64,000 nucleotides of DNA from Verrucomicrobiales bacterium (lineage in GTDB: Bacteria > Verrucomicrobiota > Verrucomicrobiia > Verrucomicrobiales > DEV007), in assembly GCA_024638765.1 (NCBI GenBank), contig JAHEJT010000003.1:1-64000 (forward strand), given 5' to 3'. Of this stretch, positions 8,932 to 16,976 are shown one piece after another; position 1 is the first letter of the stretch; every line of letters begins with the position of its first letter. A model generated the notes under the pieces. The model saw only the letters and a list, made by a program, of their open reading frames with translations, did not search any database and had not been told where the DNA came from. A program made the position numbers and the translations under genes.

Positions 8932-11556
8932 TCACCGCGAAGCGGGAAACCGGTAACTCGTCGCCCCATTCAGCGGGATCTTCCACCACACCCCGCCCTC
9001 GACGCTCTCCACGTCGACGGTTTTCTCCGCGCCGTCTTTGCTCTCCACCTGGCGGGGCGCTTTGAAGACGCTGGTCTTCAGCAGGACCGTAAATTCCGAG
9101 GTCCGCGGAAATGCCGTCAGCACCCAGGTGCTGTCCTCTTTGCGCAGGCGCACGCTTCCATCGGTCTTGATCTCCCCGAAGTCGATCGGGTCGATCCCGT
9201 CATTCAGATTCTTAGCCTGCCAATCCAACTCCGTCCCCCGCTCTTCGCCATACCCGCCGAAGCGCTTGGCCTCGCGCCAGTCTTCCAGCCGCCGCGCGTT
9301 CACAAAAATTCCGTCCGCCGACTTCGCGTAATCGATAACCGCGCCATCGCGCAGCCCGGTGTACGCCAGGAGCGAAGATCCGGTGCCGCCTTCGGCGCGG
9401 GCCAACCATCCGTATTGCGGTATCTCGACATCTCCCGCATTCAACGGCGCTTCCGCCTGGTTGGCGTAAATTTCCAGCCCGTTGTCATAGCGCACCCGCA
9501 CCGCGTTTAGATCCTGTGCCCACAACGCCTCCGCCGTGTCCACCCATTCTCCGCCGACGAAGTAGTCGATCCCGGAAACTTTCGCCGCCGAATGTGCGCG
9601 CGTCACCGGCAATACCAGGCCCTGTTCCAGCCAGTGCATCCCCTCATCCTCGGTATAAGGAGTGCCGACATAGGAGGCGTGCCCGAAAATGACCTGCTGC
9701 ATCCGGTATTGGTCCGTGACCACCATCGGCGTGCCGCCGCCCCAGGGCTGCTGCCCGTTGTTATCCGGATCACCGGCGGGGATCCAGCTAAGCAGCGGTC
9801 CCATGCCGTAATTGATTTGCAAGGGATGGATCCGGAGCAGATTGAAGTCCACTAAAAGCGGAAGACCCTTGCCGCCTCGCGCCTTCCATCCCGCGCCGGA
9901 TTGGGCAAAGGCTCCATCCAGGAAACCCGCGTAATTCCAATGGGCGCCGCCCAGGCCCAGGACCGGTCCCTCGTGCTGCTCCCGTAGCTCCGCGAACAGT
10001 TTCGTCGTCTCCACGAAGACATGCCGCGCCATCCCCGCTCCCGGTGCACCGGCGCTGTAATCAATCCCCCGTGAAACCGGGTTCGATGAATGACGATGCA
10101 AGTAAGAAGCGCTCGTGTTGTACCCCCGGTGAATGTCCTTGGCCTCGCCCGCCGCAAACTTTGCCATCAACTCCGGCTTGATGATATACGCCTGCTGATT
10201 GACCTCTTCTTTCGCGCGGGCGTTGCGATATCCTGTCGCCGGTTTCCCGTCGGCCCCCAGGCTCAGGTATCGCTCGCTGTACTTTTCGTAATCCGGCCAC
10301 ATATCGGAATACTCCTCCTGCAATGCCAGCCGCATCCCCAGCTTCTCGCAGTTCTTCCCAAGCTCTTCGAGCGCCTCCAGTTGCTCCTCCTTTCCTTTCG
10401 CGGGAAAATGCGTCGGCAACATCGCGTCAGGCCCTTTGAACTGCCACTCTCGAAGAATCAAGGTGTAATCGTCCATCCCTCGCGCCGTCAGGAAGTCCAG
10501 GTATCCCTGCGCCACCTCGTAAGGGTTATCCAGGTCGATCTCGAAGACGGTGCGCGCGCCCATATCCTCGCGCCAGGGAGAGGGCGGGTGCGGAATGTTG
10601 GGCAACACTTCCGGGAAATTCCACGAAGCAGTGTATATAAAACGCGCCACCAGCGGGTTGCGGGTCCCGTCGGAAAGCTCGGCATACTGTCCCCGCGACG
10701 ATTCATTCGAAATACGCCAATCAGACATGGCGCTGGTGAAAAGTTTGGGCCCCAGGAAGGCCCGCGGCTGGACCGTGAGGAAGGGCACATCAATCCGGCG
10801 CATGAAGGTCGCAATCTGCTCCGGGGTCCATGACCTCCGCGCCGGCACGGGCGGCTCCGGCTTCTTCTCCTCCACTGCCCCGCCCTCTTTCGTCTCGTCT
10901 GCCTCGCCCTCTTTTTTCTCCTCTTCGCCTTCTTTCTTCTCCTCTGCCTCTTTTTTCTTGGGCTCCGGCGGCGGCGGCTCGAAGCGGAACTCCGGACTTC
11001 CCCATTCGCCTGCCAGGCATCTCGAGACCGCCGGTTGATCACAGAGGATTTCCAGGACCAGGCTCTTGCCGGCGAGACGGCCGTTGATCTTCAAGTTGAC
11101 GATCTTGCCGTCGATCTGAAAGGCGCGATGCATGGTGTATCGTCCTTCGCCCGCCGGTTCCCAGCGGCTGCGGCTCTGCCCCACTTCCCCGGTCCACTCA
11201 AGTTTCGCGTCGCGCGCCACCGGGATGCCCGGAGTGGTTCCCGGCTCGACCCCCTTGCGGTCGGCCTGCAGACGGATGATTCCGAAGGGCGGATCTTTTG
11301 GCGAAGCCGGCAGCTCCCAGGTATACACCAGCCGCCCGTCGTCTCCTTCATGCACAAGAAAGACCGTGTCCCCGAAGAACCGGCTCTCCTGTTTTCCCGG
11401 CTCCAGCACCAGGGGGATCACTTGCCCGTTTTCCTGAGAAAGCAGGGGCCGCAAATCCGCCGCGCCGAGAGGCGCGGCCGTCCCAGCAAGGGCGGCCCAG
11501 GCCAGCGCCGCTGTGCCGGCGCCTTTCCACAAGCGTTCTCGAATTCGGATCTTCAC
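8932..11556 (-). CDS. Large secreted protein, probable glycoside-hydrolase-like TIM barrel (DUF5696-like)
   Basis: The protein has 874 residues and starts with GTG, followed by a signal peptide (AGTAALAWAALAGTAAPLGA). Residues about 205-245 are a low-complexity acidic/lysine insert (EEKKEGEEEKKEGEADETKE). The central region has barrel-like strand-helix order with aromatic and acidic residues (DYTLILREWQFKGPDAML, LGMRLALQEEYSDMWPDYE, GPVLGLGGAHWNYAGFLDGA). It ends in beta-rich segments. This resembles uncharacterised glycosidase-related proteins such as DUF5696, but no catalytic pair can be assigned with certainty. It may act on the same kind of glycan as the convergent sulfatase. Confidence 0.6.
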   Translation of the reverse strand: MKIRIRERLWKGAGTAALAWAALAGTAAPLGAADLRPLLSQENGQVIPLVLEPGKQESRFFGDTVFLVHEGDDGRLVYTWELPASPKDPPFGIIRLQADRKGVEPGTTPGIPVARDAKLEWTGEVGQSRSRWEPAGEGRYTMHRAFQIDGKIVNLKINGRLAGKSLVLEILCDQPAVSRCLAGEWGSPEFRFEPPPPEPKKKEAEEKKEGEEEKKEGEADETKEGGAVEEKKPEPPVPARRSWTPEQIATFMRRIDVPFLTVQPRAFLGPKLFTSAMSDWRISNESSRGQYAELSDGTRNPLVARFIYTASWNFPEVLPNIPHPPSPWREDMGARTVFEIDLDNPYEVAQGYLDFLTARGMDDYTLILREWQFKGPDAMLPTHFPAKGKEEQLEALEELGKNCEKLGMRLALQEEYSDMWPDYEKYSERYLSLGADGKPATGYRNARAKEEVNQQAYIIKPELMAKFAAGEAKDIHRGYNTSASYLHRHSSNPVSRGIDYSAGAPGAGMARHVFVETTKLFAELREQHEGPVLGLGGAHWNYAGFLDGAFAQSGAGWKARGGKGLPLLVDFNLLRIHPLQINYGMGPLLSWIPAGDPDNNGQQPWGGGTPMVVTDQYRMQQVIFGHASYVGTPYTEDEGMHWLEQGLVLPVTRAHSAAKVSGIDYFVGGEWVDTAEALWAQDLNAVRVRYDNGLEIYANQAEAPLNAGDVEIPQYGWLARAEGGTGSSLLAYTGLRDGAVIDYAKSADGIFVNARRLEDWREAKRFGGYGEERGTELDWQAKNLNDGIDPIDFGEIKTDGSVRLRKEDSTWVLTAFPRTSEFTVLLKTSVFKAPRQVESKDGAEKTVDVESVEGGVWWKIPLNGATSYRFPASR

Positions 11557-12176
11557 CTTCTAATCAATATATATGGCCTGGGCAAGCGAACTCAAGCCCC
11601 TGCTTCGTGGTCCAGGGTTCACGGTTTAGCAATCAGCCTCCCGCCCCACCCCCGGTTGTCATCCCGAGCGCAGTCGAGGGATCCCTCTCTGAATCGATTA
11701 CTCTCTTTCATCCAGAAAACGGTCGAAAGCACCACCAAGCCTCGTTCATTTTCCGTTGGAGAGCGCTTTTTGTACCCTTGAGCGATCCCTCGACTCCGCT
11801 CGGGATGACAAACATAGCGGGTCGTAGTGCTTGTTTGTCCCGCATCCAGCAATCCAGCAATCCAGCAATCCAGCAATCCAGCATCAAGCATCCAGCATCC
11901 AGCCCCAATCTTCATCGGGACTTCGCTTCGCTCAGCATCCAGACTGCCCTGCGCGTTAGCGCGCAATAAAAACCGAAGGCATCATGTCCCGACACGTCGG
12001 GACCGCAGGCAGGATAATTCCTGTCCCTTAAAAACCCTTTGCGGCCCTTTGCACACCTCTGCATCTCTGCGTTTAGTCTCTCTCCGCATCCAGTATCGCC
12101 GGCGCAGCCGGCCACCCCCAACTTCCTGCTTCCATTCCCCTCGCAGGCATCGCCATAATCTCTCCGCCGCAACCTC
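11557..12176. repeat. 620-bp spacer packed with dispersed and tandem repeats
   Basis: The spacer holds a pair of inverted copies of the GTCATCCCGAGCG...GATC repeat (11658-11687 and 11784-11809). After that comes a tandem array at about 11843-11900 built on GCATCCA and GCAATCCA (7 and 8 bp). The second copy of the TTTGCGG...CTCTGCGTTTAGTCTCTCTC repeat lies at 12036-12095. No credible gene was seen; the open frames on both strands translate these repeats. Confidence 0.65.
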
Positions 12177-14069
12177 ATGAAAAATCACCCAACTTCAGAG
12201 GCGGAGAGCCGCGAAAAAATCCGCACTTTCATCCACGCGGATTCGAATACCGCCTGCGCTGAGCTTGCGGCGGAAGTCGCGGATCTCATCAGGACCCGGC
12301 AGAAGGAAAATAAATCCGCCGTCCTCGGTCTCGCCACGGGATCCACGCCGGTCCCCTTTTACAAGGAACTGATCCGGCTCCACCAGGAAGAAAATCTCAG
12401 CTTCGCAAACGTTGTCACCTTTAACCTCGACGAATATTACGGCCTCAGTCCGGAACACCGCGAGAGTTACCACCGCTTCATGCGGGATCAGCTCTTCGAT
12501 CACATCGATATCCCGGATGAAAACGTGCATATCCCCACCGGCACCGTCCCCGCCGACGAAGTCTTCGGAAGCTGCCGCCAGTATGAAGAGGCCATCGAAA
12601 TGGCCGGCGGCATCGATATCCAGGTGCTCGGCATCGGACGCACCGGTCACATCGGCTTCAACGAACCCGGTTCCACCCGCGACTCGCGCACCCGCCGCAT
12701 CACGCTCGACCCTGTGACCCGGCAGGACGCGGCCGGCGATTTTCTCGGTGAAGAAAATGTCCCCCGCTTCGCCATCACCATGGGCGTGGGCACCATCCTC
12801 TCCGCACGGCGCGTCGTCCTCATGGCCTGGGGCGAAAACAAGGCCGCCGTCCTGGCCCGCACCGTGGAGGGCCCGGTTACCGATTCCGTGCCCGCGAGTT
12901 TTCTGCAGGAGCACGCTGACGCCACCTTTCTCATCGATGAAGCCGCCTCCAAGGAACTCACCAGGATCAAAACCCCCTGGCTGGTCGGTGCCGTCGAATG
13001 GGAGCCCTTGCGCACCCGGGGAGCCGTCATCTGGCTGGCCGGCACCCTCAAGGAACCGATCCTGAAACTGGTGGATCGCGGATACAACGAAAACGGCATG
13101 TCGGAGCTGCTCACGGAACAAGGCCCCGCTTACAATCTCAACATCCGCATCTTCAACGAAATCCAGCACACCATCTCCGGCTGGCCCGGCGGGAAGCCGA
13201 ACGCCGATGACACCCACCGCCCCGAACGTGCCGCTCCCTTCCCCAAGCGAGTCCTCATTTTCAGTCCCGAACCTCACGACGCCATCGCATCCATGGCCGG
13301 CACCGTGAACCGCCTCTGCGAGCAGGGTCATGAAGTCCTCCTCATCAACCAGACCTCCGGCAGCCTGCGCGTTCCGGACACGGAAGCGATCCGATTCTGT
13401 CATGCCCTGCTGGAGACGGCGTCCGACCAGGAAACAAACTGGACCGGGCAAATTGCTTATGCGAAAGGCATCATCGAAAGGCTGCAGGCGAAAGGCTTCA
13501 ACGACATCGATCCGCCCGAGGTGCGCCGCTTGAAAGCTTTGCTGCTGCGTGGCGAAGCGCTCGATGCGGCCGCTGTCTGTAAACTTCCTCCCACCTGCAT
13601 CCGCTTCCTCGATCTCCCCTTTTACGACAAGGGCCGTTACCGCCGCTTCGAATTGACGGATGCAGACGTCACCCTCGTCCGGCAGGTGCTGGAGGAAGTC
13701 AAACCCCACCAGGTCTATGCCACCGGAAATCTCGCCGATCCCAGCACCATGCAGTCACTTTGTTTCCGGACGCTTTCACAGGCGCTCTCCAATCTCAAGG
13801 GCGCGTCCTGGCTCAAGGACTGCCGGCTCTGGATGTATCGCGGCAAGGAAATACCCGTCCAAGTCGCTGAAATTGCCATGGCGGTCCCCATGAGCCCCGA
13901 CCAGGCCAACCTCAAGAACCACAGCATCCATCAGTTCCAATCCATCACCGAAACCGAATCCAATGCCGTCAATCAAAACCGCGAGATCGCGGCCCAATAC
14001 GACCGCCTCGGCATGGCCGAATACGAGGCCATCGAGGCGTTCGAGCGCGAAACAATTTCCGATTTATGA
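12177..14069 (+). CDS. nagB: Glucosamine-6-phosphate deaminase fused to a degenerate LmbE/PIG-L domain
   Basis: The protein has 630 residues. Residues about 10-290 are NagB, which converts glucosamine-6-phosphate to fructose-6-phosphate and ammonia. Visible are Asp85 in NLDEYYGL, and His158 and Glu163 in GRTGHIGFNEPGS; the usual NDGH Asp is replaced by Thr, as I recall for the fused branch of the family. Residues about 355-600 align with a LmbE/PIG-L deacetylase domain, but the metal motif PHPDD reads PEPHD (364-368) and the later DPxxxH ligand region reads DPSTMQS (521-527). The second domain is therefore probably not a zinc hydrolase. A separate LmbE gene with intact motifs follows 78 bases downstream. 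Confidence 0.9.
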   Translation: MKNHPTSEAESREKIRTFIHADSNTACAELAAEVADLIRTRQKENKSAVLGLATGSTPVPFYKELIRLHQEENLSFANVVTFNLDEYYGLSPEHRESYHRFMRDQLFDHIDIPDENVHIPTGTVPADEVFGSCRQYEEAIEMAGGIDIQVLGIGRTGHIGFNEPGSTRDSRTRRITLDPVTRQDAAGDFLGEENVPRFAITMGVGTILSARRVVLMAWGENKAAVLARTVEGPVTDSVPASFLQEHADATFLIDEAASKELTRIKTPWLVGAVEWEPLRTRGAVIWLAGTLKEPILKLVDRGYNENGMSELLTEQGPAYNLNIRIFNEIQHTISGWPGGKPNADDTHRPERAAPFPKRVLIFSPEPHDAIASMAGTVNRLCEQGHEVLLINQTSGSLRVPDTEAIRFCHALLETASDQETNWTGQIAYAKGIIERLQAKGFNDIDPPEVRRLKALLLRGEALDAAAVCKLPPTCIRFLDLPFYDKGRYRRFELTDADVTLVRQVLEEVKPHQVYATGNLADPSTMQSLCFRTLSQALSNLKGASWLKDCRLWMYRGKEIPVQVAEIAMAVPMSPDQANLKNHSIHQFQSITETESNAVNQNREIAAQYDRLGMAEYEAIEAFERETISDL

Positions 14070-14145
14070 TTGCCGATTGAGGATTGGATCCAATTCGTCG
14101 CCTATTTGACACATCGGAAATCATAAATCAGAAATCGGAAATTCT
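14068..14145. repeat. 7-bp-phased spacer between nagB and the LmbE gene
   Basis: Units such as TGATTGC, CGATTGA and GGATTGG begin within the stop codon of nagB. After a short break the series GAAATCA, TAAATCA, GAAATCG, GAAATTC runs to 3 bases before the next ATG. The two halves are roughly complementary (GATT against AATC) and could pair. Confidence 0.55.
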
Positions 14146-14147
14146 AC

Positions 14148-14996
14148 ATGATCTTCGACCACCAGAAAGCCGATGTCTTTGTCCCGGACGGCACGCCGCC
14201 CTCGGACGCGTTGCGCCGCACCACGCACCTCGGTATCATGGCGCACCAGGACGACCTGGAAGTTTCCGCTTACCACGGGATCGCCTCCTGCTTCCGGCAA
14301 CCCGATTCCTGGTTTTGCGGCGTCGTGGTCACCGATGGGGCCGGCAGTCCGCGCACCGGGCCTTACGCGGATTACACTGACGACCAGATGCAGGAAGTCC
14401 GGCGCGAAGAACAGCGCAAAGCCGCCTCCGTGGGGGAATACGGCGTCCAGATCCAACTCGCGTACTCCAGCGCCGAAGTAAAGGACCCGGCACAGACAGC
14501 GGTCGTCGACGATCTCTTCACCATTCTCGAGATCGCCCAGGCCGAGACCGTTTACCTCCACAACCCGGCCGACCGGCATGACACCCATGTGTCCTGCTTC
14601 CTGCGCGCTATCGCCGCCCTGCGCAAAATGCCTGCGGATCAGCGCCCCAGGAAAGTCTATGGGTGCGAGGCCTGGCGCAAGCTCGATTGGATGCTGAACG
14701 AGGAAAAAGAAGTCCTTAACGTGGAGGCCTTCCCGAATATTGCAGCCGCGCTCATCGGCGTCTTCGACTCACAAATCAGCGGGGGAAAGCGATACGATCT
14801 CGCCGAGGAAGGCCACCGCCGCGCCAACGCGACCTATCTCGATTCTCATTCCCCGGATCCAGCGGAGAAACTCAGCTTCGCCATGGACCTGACGCCGCTG
14901 ATCACCGACGACACCCTTTCCATCAGCGAGCACGCCCTTGGATTCGTGGCGCGCTTCCGCCAGGACATCGTCGAGCGCCTCAAGAAGCTGGAGTGA
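14148..14996 (+). CDS. PIG-L/LmbE-family deacetylase with intact metal site
   Basis: The protein has 282 residues. It carries AHQDDLE (His33, Asp35, Asp36), the family's zinc-binding and catalytic motif, and DRHDTHVSC with His144 and His147, the third ligand region. Family members remove N-acetyl groups from GlcNAc-type substrates. It directly follows the nagB fusion on the same strand, and its metal residues are exactly those the fused domain lacks, so the two products may share a pathway of amino-sugar breakdown. No signal peptide is seen, so it should be cytoplasmic. The substrate is inferred only from context. Confidence 0.88.
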   Translation: MIFDHQKADVFVPDGTPPSDALRRTTHLGIMAHQDDLEVSAYHGIASCFRQPDSWFCGVVVTDGAGSPRTGPYADYTDDQMQEVRREEQRKAASVGEYGVQIQLAYSSAEVKDPAQTAVVDDLFTILEIAQAETVYLHNPADRHDTHVSCFLRAIAALRKMPADQRPRKVYGCEAWRKLDWMLNEEKEVLNVEAFPNIAAALIGVFDSQISGGKRYDLAEEGHRRANATYLDSHSPDPAEKLSFAMDLTPLITDDTLSISEHALGFVARFRQDIVERLKKLE

Positions 14997-15386
14997 ATCG
15001 CCACGTGCTTCGCCCCGTCTGAAGACTAATGGAGGGCAATGCTGACGTGGCCGCCTTCTCACCTGCATGCGGCGGTTGCGACACTGCCCAGCGCAGAGCG
15101 CGATCCAGCTTGCGAAGCGTCAGCGAAGCCAGACCGCAGAGCGGGCCGAAGGCCGGATAAAGCGCAACCCTCCACCCACGACCTGAAGGGCAGTGCGTTG
15201 CCTGCCGTGCCGCAGCTTCAGCGAAGGCAGGTCATTGCCGCGCTTTTCCCTACCCCTTCAATACCCCGAAACCGTCCCAATTCCGCGCCCTCAGGCGCAT
15301 TTCTTGATGACAGGCCCTCCAGATGCGCTAATCATTCTCCTTCAGGTTCCGCTCCCGGCCTTCGACCTCTTAGTTAACTGTCCCGC
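14997..15386. repeat. 390-bp spacer with a diverged REP-like copy
   Basis: A copy of the dispersed palindromic repeat lies at about 15055-15170 (CAGCGCAGAGCGCGATCC near its start, ACCGCAGAGCGGGCCGAAGG at 15133-15152). The rest, about 200 bases before the next start at 15387, shows nothing recognisable. Confidence 0.5.
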
Positions 15387-16976
15387 ATGAAATTCCGATT
15401 CTTAACCACCCTCGTCCTGCCCGCCTGCCTCGCCCCCGCCATCTCCCTCGCCAAATCCGATCCAACCGCGGCCGCCAAAAAGAAAGGCGCCCCCGCCCGG
15501 ACCGTCGATTTTAACAGGGAAATCAAACCCATTCTCGAGTCCGCCTGCATCCATTGCCACGGTCCCGAGGAAGACAAGGGAGACCTGCGCATGCATGAAG
15601 CGGATCTCGTCCTGCGCGAAGGCGAGAACGGTCCCATCCTCAAACCAGGCGACACCAAGAACAGTTCTCTCTATTGGACCACCGTCCTTCCCGAGGACGA
15701 CGACCTCATCATGCCGCCCAAGGGAGATCCCCTCACCAAACGCCAAACCGATCTGCTCAAGAAGTGGGTGGAAGAAGGCGCGCACTGGCCGAAAGGCGTC
15801 ATCCTCGAGGAAGTGCCGCGCATGAGCTTCGTGAACAACATCAAGCCACTCCTCGAAAAGGGCGGGCCCTTTGACGAAAAACAACTCTACATGCTGCGCC
15901 TTTGGGCGGAGCAAGGCGCGGTCTGGGACCAAGGCGTCGCCTTCCGCGTCGCCGGGGAAGAAGACACCCCCTCGGAAGCAGGCGGCGGCCTGGAACTCGT
16001 CCAGGAAATTCAGACCTTCATCCTCGAGAACAGTCCCGAAAAATCCGAAGCCGATATGAAGGAATACAGCGCCGTCATTCCCGGGTTCAAAGCCGAATAC
16101 ACGATGCTTCCGATCGCGGGAGGTGAATTCAAAATGGGGAGCCCCGAGGGAGAGGCCGGCCGCAACGAAGACGAAGGCCCGCAGCACACCGTGAAAATCG
16201 AGCCCTTCTGGATGGGCAAACATGAAGTCACCTGGGACGAATATCTCAACTTCATGATGCCGGAGGACCCGCGCAATAAAGACGGTTCCCTTGCCAATCC
16301 CAAGCCCGACGCCTCCATGATCGATCTCGTGAGCCGTCCCACCGAACCTTACCAGGACATGAGCTTCGGCATGGGCCAGGACGGTTACCCCGCCATCTGC
16401 ATGACGCAGCACGCCGCCAATAAATACTGCGAATGGCTCAGCGCCAAAACCGGGCATTTTTACCGCTTGCCCACGGAAGCGGAATGGGAATACGCCTGTC
16501 GCGCCGGCACCACCACTGCTTACTCCTTCGGCGACGATCCCAGGAAGCTCGACGATTACGCCTGGTACTTCAAAAACAGCAATTACCAGTACCAGAAAGT
16601 GGGCCAGAAGAAACCTAACCCCTGGGGCCTTCACGATATGCACGGCAACGTCCTCGAGTGGACCATCGACCAGTACTTCCCCGATTTTTACGCGCAATCG
16701 AAAGACGAGACCCTGCTCAATCCCTGGGGCAAATCGATAACTCCTTACCCTCATACCGCCCGCGGCGGTTCCTGGGACGATGATCCCGAGGACCTGCGCA
16801 GCGCGGTCCGCCGCGCCTCGAATGAGAACTGGAAGATGCAGGATCCGCAACTTCCCAAGAGCATCTGGTACCACACCGACGCCGTTTGGCTCGGCTTCCG
16901 CCTGGTCCGGCCCCTCAACGTGCCCTCGCCGGAAGAAATGAAGTCGTTCTGGTATAACGGTGTCGAGTTCGATTGA
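15387..16976 (+). CDS. Secreted fusion of a cytochrome-c-like (PSCyt1) domain and a SUMF1/FGE-like domain
   Basis: The protein has 529 residues with a signal peptide (MKFRFLTTLVLPACLAPAIS). Residues about 45-135 form a planctomycete-type cytochrome-c-like domain with a heme-attachment motif CIHCH (54-58), DLRMHEADLVLREGENGP and MPPKGDPLT. Residues about 235-510 are a SUMF1 domain (GGEFKMGSPEGEAGRNEDEG, PVSWDE-like EVTWDEYLNFM, YRLPTEAEWEYACRAG, MHGNVLEWTIDQ, RGGSWDDD). The two cysteines of true formylglycine-generating enzymes near RGGS are absent, so it is unlikely to activate sulfatases. The gene overlaps the next start by one base. Confidence 0.85.
   Translation: MKFRFLTTLVLPACLAPAISLAKSDPTAAAKKKGAPARTVDFNREIKPILESACIHCHGPEEDKGDLRMHEADLVLREGENGPILKPGDTKNSSLYWTTVLPEDDDLIMPPKGDPLTKRQTDLLKKWVEEGAHWPKGVILEEVPRMSFVNNIKPLLEKGGPFDEKQLYMLRLWAEQGAVWDQGVAFRVAGEEDTPSEAGGGLELVQEIQTFILENSPEKSEADMKEYSAVIPGFKAEYTMLPIAGGEFKMGSPEGEAGRNEDEGPQHTVKIEPFWMGKHEVTWDEYLNFMMPEDPRNKDGSLANPKPDASMIDLVSRPTEPYQDMSFGMGQDGYPAICMTQHAANKYCEWLSAKTGHFYRLPTEAEWEYACRAGTTTAYSFGDDPRKLDDYAWYFKNSNYQYQKVGQKKPNPWGLHDMHGNVLEWTIDQYFPDFYAQSKDETLLNPWGKSITPYPHTARGGSWDDDPEDLRSAVRRASNENWKMQDPQLPKSIWYHTDAVWLGFRLVRPLNVPSPEEMKSFWYNGVEFD

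Noticed and set aside
11035-11969. Forward frames over the end of the 8932 gene and the spacer
   Set aside because: They combine antisense of the large secreted protein with translated repeats.
12195-13709. 504-codon minus-strand frame opposite nagB
   Set aside because: The plus strand has unmistakable NagB motifs. The reverse frame is a shadow produced by GC-rich codon use.
15402-16874. 490-codon minus-strand frame opposite the SUMF1 fusion
   Set aside because: It is rich in Gly, Val and Phe without motifs, a typical antisense shadow of a high-GC gene.
15387-16976. Sulfatase-activating formylglycine-generating enzyme for the nearby sulfatase
   Set aside because: The SUMF1 domain lacks the active-site cysteines near RGGS, so this role is not supported.
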